Assembly (NCBI GenBank): GCA_028688145.1 | Contig: JAQTYU010000009.1 | Span: 60,130-124,129 of the forward strand | Source: Thiotrichaceae bacterium | GTDB taxonomy: Bacteria; Pseudomonadota; Gammaproteobacteria; Beggiatoales; Beggiatoaceae | Length of the DNA: 64,000 nucleotides | Direction: 5' to 3' | Shown here: piece after piece, positions 1-8,568 of the stretch | How positions within the stretch are numbered: the stretch's first letter is position 1 | How the letters are laid out: every line of letters starts with the position of its first letter | The notes under the pieces: model-generated | Told to the model about the DNA's origin: nothing | Databases searched by the model: none | Seen by the model: only the letters and a program-made list of their open reading frames with translations | Translations under genes and position numbers: made by a program

Positions 1-2
1 CG

Positions 3-2189
3 GTGAGCAGTTTCGAGACCCGTCATAAAGCTTTACAAGAATCTGCCAATGCAGCCCGTAAGAGTGTGGTTGACTATCACTATGTGGTGTTGGACAGAGA
101 CCAAGCCATCAGCAAGAAAGAGCAACAACTTTCTCGGCAAGCGCAACAATTATCCGCACTGCATGAAACCCATATTTTGCAAAATGAAGATTTACGCAAA
201 CTCAATTATTGGGTGGCTGCTTATCAAGAAGACATCACCTCAATTTTTAATTCGCTGACGTGGAAAGCAGGTAATTTCGTCACCCGTTTGGCATTGATGT
301 TGACTTTCCGCAGAGCAGGTTCAACCGCAAAAGATCATTTAGAACGCTTAATGAGTGAAGCCACCGCATGGCGCAATAAACGGCATGGCAGTGCTGAATA
401 TGCCCTGCCTTCCGAAACAGGAGAAGTTCACCATGCAGCAAGTGAGTCCGAACGTCCTGCCGACCCGCGTGATTATGCGCGTTGGATTAAAAACTACGAC
501 ACTTTGACCGCCAAAGGCGTGAATAAGATTCGGGCGCGGATTAAACAATGGAATTCTCCGCCGTTAATTTCCGTAGTGTTACCAACCTATAACACCCCAG
601 AAAAATATTTGCGCGCGGTCTTAGATTCCATTTGCCAGCAATATTATCCGCATTGGGAATTATGCATTGCGGATGACGCATCAACTAAGCCCCATGTACA
701 CAAAGTTTTAGACGAATATGCCCGCCGCGACAAACGCATTAAAATTATTTATCGTTCTGAAAATGGACATATTTCTGCGGCAACCAACAGCGCATTGAGT
801 TTAGTCACGGGTGAATTTGTTGCCTTTGTCGATCATGATGATTTACTCCCATTACACGCTTTATTTTGGGTAGCGCAGGATTTAATCGATCATCCTGATG
901 GGATGTTGTGGTATTCCGATGAAGATAAAATCAGTGCGGATGGCGAACGTTACGCGCCTTATTTCAAATCGGATTGGAATTACGATTTATTCCTCTCGCA
1001 CAATGTGGTGACGCATTTAGCGGTTTATCGCACCAGTTTGATTGAAGAAGTGGGCGGGCTGCGCGAAGGCGTTGAAGGCGCGCAAGATTATGATTTAGTG
1101 CTGCGAGTGATTGAACATGTTCAGCCCTCGCAAATTCATCATATTCCACATATTTTATATCATTGGCGGGCAATTGAAGGCAGCACTGCAACCTGTGCCG
1201 ATGAAAAACCTTACGCACTCCTCGCGGCTCAAAAAGCCATCGCAGAACATTTGGAACGCATTGGCGCAAAAGCCAAAGTATTAGATGCGCCCGAATTGCC
1301 CGGCATGAGTCGTGTGCAATACACTTTGCCCGAAAATCCTCCACTGGTTAGCTTAATCATTCCTACTTACAATGGGTTAAAAATATTGCGGTGTTGTGTG
1401 AGCAGTATTTTGCAAAAGACCCGTTATCCCAATTATGAAATTCTGATTATCAATAATAACAGCGACGACCCTGCCACTATAAGCTACATGCAGGAATTGG
1501 AAGCACGCGGACAAGCCCGAATTATTGATTATCCGCACCCCTTCAATTATGCCGACATGAATAATCTGGCAGTTGAACAAGCCAATGGCGAATTGGTCGG
1601 CTTGTTAAACAATGATATTGAAGTGATTAATAACGACTGGCTGGATGAAATGGTTGGTCACGCGCTGCGCCCAGAAGTCGGTGTGGTTGGTGCGCGCCTG
1701 TGGTATCCGAATGAAACCTTGCAACACGGCGGCGTGGTTTTGGGGATTGGTGGGGTGGCTGGTCATGGGCACAAAGGTTCTGCACGCGGTGATGTCGGCT
1801 ATTTTGGCAGAGCGGCTTTGATTCAGAATTTCAGCGCAGTGACGGGTGCATGTTTATTGGCGCGCAAAGAAGTTTATCAAGAGGTGAAAGGCTTAGATGC
1901 TGAAAACCTTAAGATTTCCCTGAATGATGTGGATTTCTGCCTGAAATTAGTCGCCGCAGGGTATCGGGTGGTGTGGACACCTTATGCCGATTTATATCAT
2001 CACGAATCCATCAGCCGTGGTTACGAAGACACGCCTGAAAAAGCGGCACGTTTTGAAAAAGAACGTCAATACATGTTGCGGCGTTGGAGCAAGTTTTTAA
2101 CCGCCGACCCCGCCTACAGCCCTAATTTAACCTTGGATACGCAAGATTTTGTTTATGCGTGGCCGCCCCGTGTAGAGTTACTCGGCTAA
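3..2189 (+). CDS. Two-domain family 2 glycosyltransferase (5' end probably outside window)
   Basis: Likely makes a surface polysaccharide by adding two kinds of sugar from nucleotide-sugar donors at the cytoplasmic face. Residues about 1-120 are helical and coiled-coil-like. A first GT-A domain starts near residue 186 (SVVLPTYN) with an intact DHDD metal site near residue 277. A second starts near residue 448 (SLIIPTYNG) with LLNNDIEV near residue 535. A GTG at the third base is a possible start, but no ribosome-binding site can be seen, so the gene probably begins further upstream. A methyltransferase and a GT-C-like protein follow on the same strand. It resembles the 27934-30129 gene in architecture. 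Acceptor and sugar are unknown. Confidence 0.85.
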   Translation: MSSFETRHKALQESANAARKSVVDYHYVVLDRDQAISKKEQQLSRQAQQLSALHETHILQNEDLRKLNYWVAAYQEDITSIFNSLTWKAGNFVTRLALMLTFRRAGSTAKDHLERLMSEATAWRNKRHGSAEYALPSETGEVHHAASESERPADPRDYARWIKNYDTLTAKGVNKIRARIKQWNSPPLISVVLPTYNTPEKYLRAVLDSICQQYYPHWELCIADDASTKPHVHKVLDEYARRDKRIKIIYRSENGHISAATNSALSLVTGEFVAFVDHDDLLPLHALFWVAQDLIDHPDGMLWYSDEDKISADGERYAPYFKSDWNYDLFLSHNVVTHLAVYRTSLIEEVGGLREGVEGAQDYDLVLRVIEHVQPSQIHHIPHILYHWRAIEGSTATCADEKPYALLAAQKAIAEHLERIGAKAKVLDAPELPGMSRVQYTLPENPPLVSLIIPTYNGLKILRCCVSSILQKTRYPNYEILIINNNSDDPATISYMQELEARGQARIIDYPHPFNYADMNNLAVEQANGELVGLLNNDIEVINNDWLDEMVGHALRPEVGVVGARLWYPNETLQHGGVVLGIGGVAGHGHKGSARGDVGYFGRAALIQNFSAVTGACLLARKEVYQEVKGLDAENLKISLNDVDFCLKLVAAGYRVVWTPYADLYHHESISRGYEDTPEKAARFEKERQYMLRRWSKFLTADPAYSPNLTLDTQDFVYAWPPRVELLG

Positions 2190-2226
2190 TCATAATTCAC
2201 CGTCATTTCTGGAGAGGAGTTTTCAC

Positions 2227-2919
2227 ATGTCGCATCTTGTACCACGCCAAGGTGGTTATAAATTACTGACAGGACAAGGGCTTGAAATTGGTGCGTTGCA
2301 TCAACCTGCTGCGATTCCTGCACATTGTAAAATTGAATATTGCGATGCCAATCATCGCGAAGAAAGTGCTAAATTTTTCCCCGAATTGAGCATCAATGAT
2401 CTGGTGCCCGTGACCTATATTTCTGACTTGGACACACAAGGCTTATCGATTTTTGAAGATAATAAGTTCGATTTTGTGATTTTAAATCATGTGATTGAAC
2501 ATGTCGCCAACCCCATCAAAGTGGTTGGGGAATTGTTTCGGGTGGTCAAACCCAATGGTTTAGTGGTGCTGTCTGCTCCTGACAAAGATTACACTTTTGA
2601 TAAGAATCGTGCTTTAACGCCATACTCGCACTTATTAGAAGAATATCAACAGAATGTGAGCGTGATTACTGATGAGCATTATCTCGATTTCTTGCGTGGC
2701 GTACACCCTGAAATTTTTCAACTGAGTGAAGCTGAAATTAATAATCGGGTGCAGTGGGTGAGAGGAAGACGTGAACATGCGCATGTGTGGGATTCGCGCA
2801 GCTTTGCCGAGTTTTTGACTATTAGTTTTACTTTATTGGGAATTCGCGCTAAATGTGAGTTTCTAAGCACAGCAGATACCAATAAGTTTGAATACTTTTC
2901 GGTGTGGCGGAAGTTGTAA
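2227..2919 (+). CDS. Class I SAM-dependent methyltransferase
   Basis: A 230-residue protein of the Methyltransf_11/23 type. The SAM-binding motif I is the non-classical LEIGALHQP near residue 20. An acidic loop (CDAN) follows, then FDFVILNHVIEHV near residue 90, which is the usual post-motif of small-molecule and sugar methyltransferases, and a VVKPNGLVVLSAPD stretch. It sits 37 bases after a glycosyltransferase with a good GGAGAGGAG ribosome site before the ATG. Methylation of a sugar in the same surface glycan is therefore likely, but this is inference. The substrate cannot be read from the sequence. Confidence 0.8.
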   Translation: MSHLVPRQGGYKLLTGQGLEIGALHQPAAIPAHCKIEYCDANHREESAKFFPELSINDLVPVTYISDLDTQGLSIFEDNKFDFVILNHVIEHVANPIKVVGELFRVVKPNGLVVLSAPDKDYTFDKNRALTPYSHLLEEYQQNVSVITDEHYLDFLRGVHPEIFQLSEAEINNRVQWVRGRREHAHVWDSRSFAEFLTISFTLLGIRAKCEFLSTADTNKFEYFSVWRKL

Positions 2920-2931
2920 GCACTCAGTCGA

Positions 2932-3012
2932 AGATTACGTAGTCTACAAGGATTTTTATATATTGTTAATGAGATATACCTAAAATTAACTGATCTCGCG
3001 ACTACGTAATCT
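2932..3012. repeat. Inverted repeat with 13-bp arms
   Basis: The arm AGATTACGTAGTC (2932-2944) is repeated exactly inverted at 3000-3012 across a 55-base AT-rich spacer, in the gap between the methyltransferase and the next gene. There is no T-tract, so it does not look like a simple terminator. It may be a small dispersed palindromic element. Confidence 0.5.
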
Positions 3013-3073
3013 CTGAATAATATTTAAAACATAGGTTAAAAATCTTACTTCCCCTCTAATGTGAACTATCTTT

Positions 3074-4669
3074 ATGAAATTGCTTGTTAAAAATTATTCT
3101 CTGGTTTTCTTTAGCTGTTTTTTTCTATTGATTTGCACATATTTATTTGCACTTGATGCTTGGTTTGTCTTGGATGATTACAATTGGTTACATCCATTTT
3201 CTTTAAAAGATATGCTTACTTATTTTTCTCAGTCTTGGGGACATGGTTCTGCTTATCGTCCAATGATGCGAATCAGCTTCTTTATTGATTACCAATTATT
3301 CGGAGAAAATCCATTAGGATGGCATTTACATAGTTATATATTGCACACATTAAATGCCAGTATATTGTTTTTAATAGTTTTTTTCTTTAATAAAAAATAT
3401 ACCCCAGCTGTTATCACTGCGCTATTATTTACCATAGCGCCCTGGGGACACGATAATATCGCTTGGATTTCTGCAAGAACATATTCATTAGCGAGCTTAT
3501 TTTATCTAATTGCTTTGTACACCGCTCTGCTTCACGTCTCCACACAAAGATTATCACTGCTATTTTTTTCCAGTATTACATTGCTTATCGCTCTCATGAC
3601 CTATGAGTCATCAGTATCTTTTGCGCCGATTTTAGGATTATTTTTATTCTTTTTTAGAAAGCCATTAGATTTATCTATAAAACGCTTATTTTATATAGTG
3701 TTACATTTTGGACTATTAACACTGCTATTTTTAATCGTTAGATATTTTATTTTGCAGGGTAATGGTTCTCTGAATGCAAATCATGCTAATTATTTTCAAG
3801 GTTTACTTATAAACTTTGACATATTAAAGCATATAATCTTTTATGATTATCCGTTTATTTCAATCTTTGTGTTAAGCGCATTTGTGTTATTTATGGGGCT
3901 TCAGTGGTATCAAAAGACCTTAAAAAATACTTTATGTGTTGGGGTTTTACTAGCAGCTTTAACTTTAGTCAGTTATCTACCTTTTTCTCAAATTGGCGGG
4001 GTCGCTTACCGTTTTCTATATTTGACACAAATCCCTTATATTTATGCCATCAGTGCAGTTATTTATGGGTTAATTCAATTTGAACAACAATTTTTCAAAA
4101 GAGCTATTTTTTCAAATATCTTACTATTAATCATTTTGACAGGTTTTGCCGCTGCTTCTGTTGAGATTTCAAAGGAATGGCAAGTAGCAGGACGCTTGTC
4201 GAAAAGTATTCCTGAACAATTCAAACAACAATATCCTTCTGAGCCAAAAGGTTTTAACTTGGTATTTCAAAATATTCCCGATGCGTATAAACGTGCTGGT
4301 GTATTTCTTACATATTTTGAATATGCGATTGGTCGTCAATATCCCAGTTTTACTCAAAAGATATTTCGGGCAGAACGCTTATTGCAAACGAATAACTTTG
4401 CAACAAAACGCCCTGATTTACCTGGAAAGTACTTTCTATTTCAGGGTGATAAGCTCATAGAACTTTCTCAAGTTCAATGGGAGGTCTTTAATGGTTTACG
4501 ACAGTACACAATTACCGAAGCAAATTTTGACGGTGATTTATATTTAAAGCTTAATCCTGATGTGGCTGAGCATTATGCTCGTTTTAAATTATCTGATAAT
4601 GGTTGGGTGCATTGGTCTGCTCATGGTAAACAGGAAGGGCGAATCGCCTTGCCTCGAGCAACACCTTAA
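3074..4669 (+). CDS. Polytopic GT-C-like membrane protein with C-terminal NPDV/QEGR motif
   Basis: A 531-residue protein with about ten hydrophobic segments in the first 360 residues. An early periplasmic loop carries LDDYNW and AYRPM, resembling the acidic loop of polyprenyl-phosphate-sugar-dependent (PMT/GT39, TMTC-like) transferases. The C-terminus carries DLYLKLNPDVAEHY followed by HGKQEGR, a short module often attached to bacterial glycosyltransferases. It probably transfers or flips a sugar for the surface glycan of the preceding genes, but the reaction is inferred. Base composition is clearly more AT-rich than its neighbours, which suggests acquisition or relaxed selection. It is distantly similar in topology to the 52025-53977 protein. 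Confidence 0.6.
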   Translation: MKLLVKNYSLVFFSCFFLLICTYLFALDAWFVLDDYNWLHPFSLKDMLTYFSQSWGHGSAYRPMMRISFFIDYQLFGENPLGWHLHSYILHTLNASILFLIVFFFNKKYTPAVITALLFTIAPWGHDNIAWISARTYSLASLFYLIALYTALLHVSTQRLSLLFFSSITLLIALMTYESSVSFAPILGLFLFFFRKPLDLSIKRLFYIVLHFGLLTLLFLIVRYFILQGNGSLNANHANYFQGLLINFDILKHIIFYDYPFISIFVLSAFVLFMGLQWYQKTLKNTLCVGVLLAALTLVSYLPFSQIGGVAYRFLYLTQIPYIYAISAVIYGLIQFEQQFFKRAIFSNILLLIILTGFAAASVEISKEWQVAGRLSKSIPEQFKQQYPSEPKGFNLVFQNIPDAYKRAGVFLTYFEYAIGRQYPSFTQKIFRAERLLQTNNFATKRPDLPGKYFLFQGDKLIELSQVQWEVFNGLRQYTITEANFDGDLYLKLNPDVAEHYARFKLSDNGWVHWSAHGKQEGRIALPRATP

Positions 4670-4765
4670 GTTTATCTGTGATTAAAACTGAAACCAGATT
4701 ACAACTTAAGCCCAGCCTGCTTATAATAATTGCCTTGATAACTTTTAGTAAAAGGACGAGATTTG

Positions 4766-5119
4766 ATGAGCAAAAATACTGGTTTTTTACAGGATGACAG
4801 CGGTAATTTATCCTCAATGCGCTTGGCATTTCTGTTGTGGGTGGTTGGCGTATTGACTATTTGGGGAGTTGCCAGCCTGAAAACAGGAGAACTGAAAGTG
4901 ATTCCTGACAGCGTGACTACTATTATTGGTCTGTTGATGGGCGGCAAAGTGATGCAAAAGTTTGGTGAGCAAAGTACCCCTCAGCCTGCTGAAAATGCTC
5001 AGTCTTTAATTGTGCAAGCCCCGCCCGCAGGGCATAATCCGAATATCGATCCGATAGTTGTTCCTACGATCCCCATTGTGCCAGTAACGCCTGTAAACAC
5101 CCCCCAAGTTTTTGGTTAA
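4766..5119 (+). CDS. Small membrane protein of unknown function
   Basis: A 117-residue protein started at the ATG at 4766, ahead of which AAGGACGAG is a fair ribosome site; a TTG three bases upstream is in frame but unlikely. Two hydrophobic segments (MRLAFLLWVVGVLTIWGVAS and VTTIIGLLMGGKVM) are followed by a long proline- and valine-rich tail rich in PVTP-type repeats. The short two-helix layout recalls phage holin-like or small envelope proteins, but there are no phage genes nearby. I do not recognise the family. Confidence 0.55.
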   Translation: MSKNTGFLQDDSGNLSSMRLAFLLWVVGVLTIWGVASLKTGELKVIPDSVTTIIGLLMGGKVMQKFGEQSTPQPAENAQSLIVQAPPAGHNPNIDPIVVPTIPIVPVTPVNTPQVFG

Positions 5120-5125
5120 GTTATT

Positions 5126-5157
5126 TACCCTGTCCTGAGTTTTTGCAGGATAGGGTA
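5126..5157. terminator. Hairpin after the small membrane protein gene
   Basis: TACCCTGTCCTG (5126-5137) pairs with CAGGATAGGGTA (5146-5157), leaving one bulged base and an 8-base loop. No T-run follows on the + strand, so it is either a weak terminator or an RNA-stabilising hairpin. Confidence 0.4.
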
Positions 5158-5331
5158 CTCATGATATAAATACACATTCCCGCTCTTGTCTTGCTTCAAA
5201 TACCTGCCAACGCCTCTTAAACTTTGAGGATTACCCACGAATATCACATTGATTTAGAGGGTAATCTACGCGAGCACTGTCCCGAATAAATAAGCAGCAG
5301 CCCCTATTGACAAGCCTAATAATTTATCTTA

Positions 5332-5364
5332 TTGTGCAATGCAACACTATGTTGCACTGCAACA
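5332..5364. promoter_or_regulatory. Tandem TGCA-core palindromes, candidate PhaR-type operator
   Basis: Two 15-bp sites lie in tandem: TTGTGCAATGCAACA (5332-5346) and the perfect palindrome TGTTGCACTGCAACA (5350-5364), ending 46 bases before the phasin ATG. Phasin genes are classically repressed by PhaR, which releases DNA when PHA granules form, and TGC/GCA palindromes are typical PhaR targets. Assigning these sites to PhaR is inference. A near-identical copy lies at 59681. Confidence 0.6.
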
Positions 5365-5410
5365 TAGCTAGATGACTCTAGGGTCCGATTTCATTTTAGG
5401 GGGATTTATC

Positions 5411-5761
5411 ATGAATACAGCAGAGATTAACAAAAGCGTTAGCAACTCGTTTAAAAAGTTCTTTGAAATCAACCATAATTTAGCGTTAAGCCTCGCACAA
5501 CAGCAATTGGAACTGGTCACTATTTACGCTGAAAGCGGCATCAAGCAAGGGCAAATTCTCAGTGCTGAAGTTAAACCAGCCCAAGAAATTTTCACCGTGC
5601 AATCGAAAATTGCTAAAGAGTTTAACAAGCAATTGTTGAACAACAGCCGTGTGACTTTGGAAATCCTAAGCGACACCAAAAAACAGTTTTCAGGCTGGGC
5701 AGAAAGTGCAGTGCAACAAGTACAGGATTTGAATCCCTTGTTGGCTACTAAGAAAGGCTAA
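5411..5761 (+). CDS. Phasin family protein
   Basis: A 116-residue, mostly helical protein matching the phasin pattern: amphipathic N-terminus (FKKFFEINHNLALSLAQQQ), then a long helix, then AQEIFTVQSKIAKEF and a C-terminal KKQFSGWAESAVQQV helix. Phasins coat polyhydroxyalkanoate granules in the cytoplasm and limit granule size. The ATG at 5411 is chosen over an in-frame ATG at 5372 because the phasin domain starts there and GGGGGA lies just upstream. The palindromic operator-like sites before it and the perfect hairpin after it make this a monocistronic unit. No phaC, phaA or phaB gene is in the window. Confidence 0.85.
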   Translation: MNTAEINKSVSNSFKKFFEINHNLALSLAQQQLELVTIYAESGIKQGQILSAEVKPAQEIFTVQSKIAKEFNKQLLNNSRVTLEILSDTKKQFSGWAESAVQQVQDLNPLLATKKG

Positions 5762-5802
5762 TGCAACAAGTTAGCTTGCTGAAGCTTTTTGAAAAATTAG
5801 AC

Positions 5803-5842
5803 AAAAATGGCATCTAAGCAATTGGTTTAGATGCCATTTTTT
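5803..5842. terminator. Bidirectional rho-independent terminator
   Basis: A perfect 15-bp stem (AAAAATGGCATCTAA, 5803-5817, with its complement at 5827-5841) closes a 9-base loop and is A/T-flanked on both sides. It lies between the phasin gene and the convergent gene at 5851, so it can serve both. Confidence 0.85.
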
Positions 5843-5850
5843 ATGATAAT

Positions 5851-6252
5851 TTAGAGAGAAGGTGAAAAAGAATGCTTTAACAGATTTTTGAGGCGTTCTA
5901 CAAGCGTGGGAGTATATGCAGTTTGAGCTTGTGGAGAGCTTTGTGTCCCTAAGGCTTTCAGTTCAGCCAGTTGCAGAGGACTAAGCAGCAAGGGCTTTAC
6001 GCACTCAGCGATTTCAACCCCAAAATTCTGATGCAGCATTTCACTTAAATTAGCGAGTTGTGCGGCGGATAATTCGATAAATTCATCCTTAAAATGGAGA
6101 TATTGGTCAAATCGCGCAGCAAATAACAATCCTAATTTATTTGCCCATAACAGCGGTGGAATTTCTTCTTGGGCTTGGGCAAGACGCAGTTGATTCAGCA
6201 TTGAAAAAAAATCTTGGCTTTCAATTGCATAATAGACTTCTTCATGACTCAT
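5851..6252 (-). CDS. Conserved-looking hypothetical protein
   Basis: A 133-residue soluble, leucine- and glutamine-rich, mainly helical protein with no signal peptide or membrane segment. The start is supported by a strong TAGGAGGA site eight bases upstream on the minus strand. It lies downstream of the exopolysaccharide operon, about 200 bases after it on the same strand, and shares a terminator with the phasin gene. I do not recognise the family or any catalytic motif. Confidence 0.6.
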   Translation of the reverse strand: MSHEEVYYAIESQDFFSMLNQLRLAQAQEEIPPLLWANKLGLLFAARFDQYLHFKDEFIELSAAQLANLSEMLHQNFGVEIAECVKPLLLSPLQLAELKALGTQSSPQAQTAYTPTLVERLKNLLKHSFSPSL

Positions 6253-6451
6253 TTTTCATCCTCCTACTCCAACATGCCGCCTTGTAAACGCAACAAGATA
6301 ACGGCAATAACATCGGCTCATCATGCTCAGGTTTCCCTATGAGCCTTTGTAATCTATCATAAAAAATGAGGGCGTACAGTAGTTTTTATCGGTGTTTTTA
6401 CAATAAAATTTAAACTGTTGTAGAAATAAGACAGTTTTTTAGTTTGTATAA

Positions 6452-8566
6452 TTAGGCTTTCCACAACCAACGCGCAATTCTGCCGCGTAATAAATTGCGT
6501 CCTGTGGCATATTCTTGGCGCAAATCGGCAAGATAACCGCCGCCTTGATAAATTTCGACACGGTTTAAAACCGTCGCCACTAAACTGGGTTTAATCCGTT
6601 CTAACAGACGCATCGCCCGTTTCAACTCGCCTGCGTGTAATTGCCGCGCCCCAATCACCACTAAGACCCCATCAGCAAGATTGCCAACCAGCTCAGTATC
6701 TGCGGATAATAAAATCGGGGGACAGTCTAAAAACACCATGTCGAAAGCGTTTTTGAGCGCGTCCATGACTTCGGGGAAATGCCCTTGCGTGATTAAATAA
6801 CGCTGAGAATTTTCACCCAAGGCTAAACGTGGGGGTAGATTTTCTGTCGCGGGCAAAATCGACTCGGCTAATTGTTCGGGCAGGCGGCTACTGCTGAATA
6901 ATTGTGCTAAACCTTGTGTGGTTTCGCCATAACAGGCATCTGGTTTGAAGGCATTGCATTCCACCGCAAGGCTACGAATTCCTAATTGATTTAACATCTG
7001 CGTTAATTCAAGACACAGGCTAGTCGCGCCGCCTTGGGGTTTAATAGAAGTGACTACATAACAGCGGGTTTTATTGTTTAAATATTCCCGTTGCAGTGCG
7101 TATGCGAGACGTAATAATTGATCGCGAGCAAGTTCCTGATTTCTCATGTCCTTACGATCCAGCAACCATGCCAGCGGTGCAAATCCCATGAGTTTATGCA
7201 CCTCGCCCACGGTTTGAATGCGCATATCCAATAAATCTAATAAAATCGGAATAATTAAGGCAAGCCCCAAAGATAAACCAATTACAATCAGCAAAGGTTT
7301 TTTACGCCCCCCAATTTCAGGATAGCGTGGCTCTTTGGCAGCAGCATCGACACGCACAAAGCCCGGCGCGTTGGCTTCAATATTTAGATAACTAATCCGT
7401 TCGTTAATGGCATCAAGCTGTTTATAGGCGCGGTCAATTTCACGATTCAACGCCAAGGCTTCATTATACAAAGTAGTGTAATGACTGGCTTGCTCACGCT
7501 GATATTGCACTTCACCTGACAAAGCCTGCTCAACTTTTTGCGCCTGTAAAAATTCGGCGCGTCGCTGTTCTAAAATTCGCCCCCGAATTTCTTGGCTCAG
7601 AATTTCTGAGGCTTTTTGAATATCGTTGTCAATTTTGGCAATTTCACGTTCAGTGCGCTGAAAAGTGGGATGCTCGGCGGTGAGACCCAGCAATTGGGTC
7701 ATTAAATCAACACGCCGTTCTATCAGCTTAGTTTTAAAAGATTTTAGCTGCGAATCATTGGCAACTTGTTCATTAACCTGTGCATCCAGAGGCGTGGCTT
7801 TAGCATTTTTCTTGTCGACTTTATCGAGCACATTAAGTTTTGCCTCCGCCTCGACCCGCAACCGCCGCGCATTATTATAGGCAACCGTATTACTGACCAG
7901 AATATCATCGTAAGGATTGAGATTGGTTTCTTGAAAGGTAGTCACGCCCAATTCCTCAGAAATCTTGGTGCGCCGACTGTGCCAGGCTGGAATATTGTGC
8001 ATTAATTCTGATTGACGCTGTTGTAGATTGCTAATCCGTAACTTGCTGTTATATAAATTGGCTTCTTGCGATTTTTTAAGATAAACCTCAATCAGTGCAT
8101 TGACCGTTTTATCTAAGCCGCGTGCAAATTTAGCTTTGAGAGAGACAATAATAAATGGACTGCGCCGTGAACTTTCGACAGAAATCAGCTTGCGTATACT
8201 GTCAATCACATCGTTTTCATTCATCCCTTCTTTCATCCATAACGGACGAATTTCAGGATTTTGCAAAATCTCGTGTAAAACATCGCTATTGGTCAACAAG
8301 CGCACTTGTTGCAAGGTATACATCACATATTCTTCGCCGCGCAGGTCTAATTCTTTTTCAGGGGTCAAGTTGGCGGCAAAACGCGGCGCGACAAACAGCA
8401 CGGCGCGAGTCATGTAATATGAAACCCCCAAAGTCCACGCAATCGGTAATCCTATCGCATTGATTAGTAATATAATAGCTAAAATCAACCATTTACGTTT
8501 ACGCAGGCTCATCCACGGTTGAAAACGTCCCGTGGCAATTTTTTCTTCTTCTTGCGGAGCTGCCAT
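6452..8566 (-). CDS. Wzz/GumC-type chain-length protein with degenerate BY-kinase-like domain
   Basis: A 704-residue polysaccharide co-polymerase. Residues about 28-50 form the first membrane helix, a long periplasmic coiled coil follows, and a second helix lies near 425-445 (KKPLLIVIGLSLGLALII). A cytoplasmic P-loop-like domain makes the last 230 residues. Proteins of this kind control export and length of exopolysaccharide with a Wza-type channel, which is encoded two bases upstream. The ATPase core looks dead: the Walker A position reads SIKPQGGATS with alanine where the lysine should be, and the acidic Walker A' motif is replaced by VECNAFKP. Only a Walker-B-like VFLDCPP survives. There is no C-terminal tyrosine cluster, so self-phosphorylation is unlikely. 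Confidence 0.85.
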   Translation of the reverse strand: MAAPQEEEKIATGRFQPWMSLRKRKWLILAIILLINAIGLPIAWTLGVSYYMTRAVLFVAPRFAANLTPEKELDLRGEEYVMYTLQQVRLLTNSDVLHEILQNPEIRPLWMKEGMNENDVIDSIRKLISVESSRRSPFIIVSLKAKFARGLDKTVNALIEVYLKKSQEANLYNSKLRISNLQQRQSELMHNIPAWHSRRTKISEELGVTTFQETNLNPYDDILVSNTVAYNNARRLRVEAEAKLNVLDKVDKKNAKATPLDAQVNEQVANDSQLKSFKTKLIERRVDLMTQLLGLTAEHPTFQRTEREIAKIDNDIQKASEILSQEIRGRILEQRRAEFLQAQKVEQALSGEVQYQREQASHYTTLYNEALALNREIDRAYKQLDAINERISYLNIEANAPGFVRVDAAAKEPRYPEIGGRKKPLLIVIGLSLGLALIIPILLDLLDMRIQTVGEVHKLMGFAPLAWLLDRKDMRNQELARDQLLRLAYALQREYLNNKTRCYVVTSIKPQGGATSLCLELTQMLNQLGIRSLAVECNAFKPDACYGETTQGLAQLFSSSRLPEQLAESILPATENLPPRLALGENSQRYLITQGHFPEVMDALKNAFDMVFLDCPPILLSADTELVGNLADGVLVVIGARQLHAGELKRAMRLLERIKPSLVATVLNRVEIYQGGGYLADLRQEYATGRNLLRGRIARWLWKA

Positions 8567-8568
8567 GC

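Noticed and set aside
5372..5410. Earlier ATG for the phasin
   Set aside because: It would start only 8 bases after the operator-like sites and adds residues that do not fit phasins; the ATG at 5411 has a GGGGGA site.
8100..8463. Open frames on the + strand inside the Wzz/BY-kinase-like gene
   Set aside because: They mirror the codon pattern of the minus-strand gene, have no ribosome site and encode no recognisable protein.
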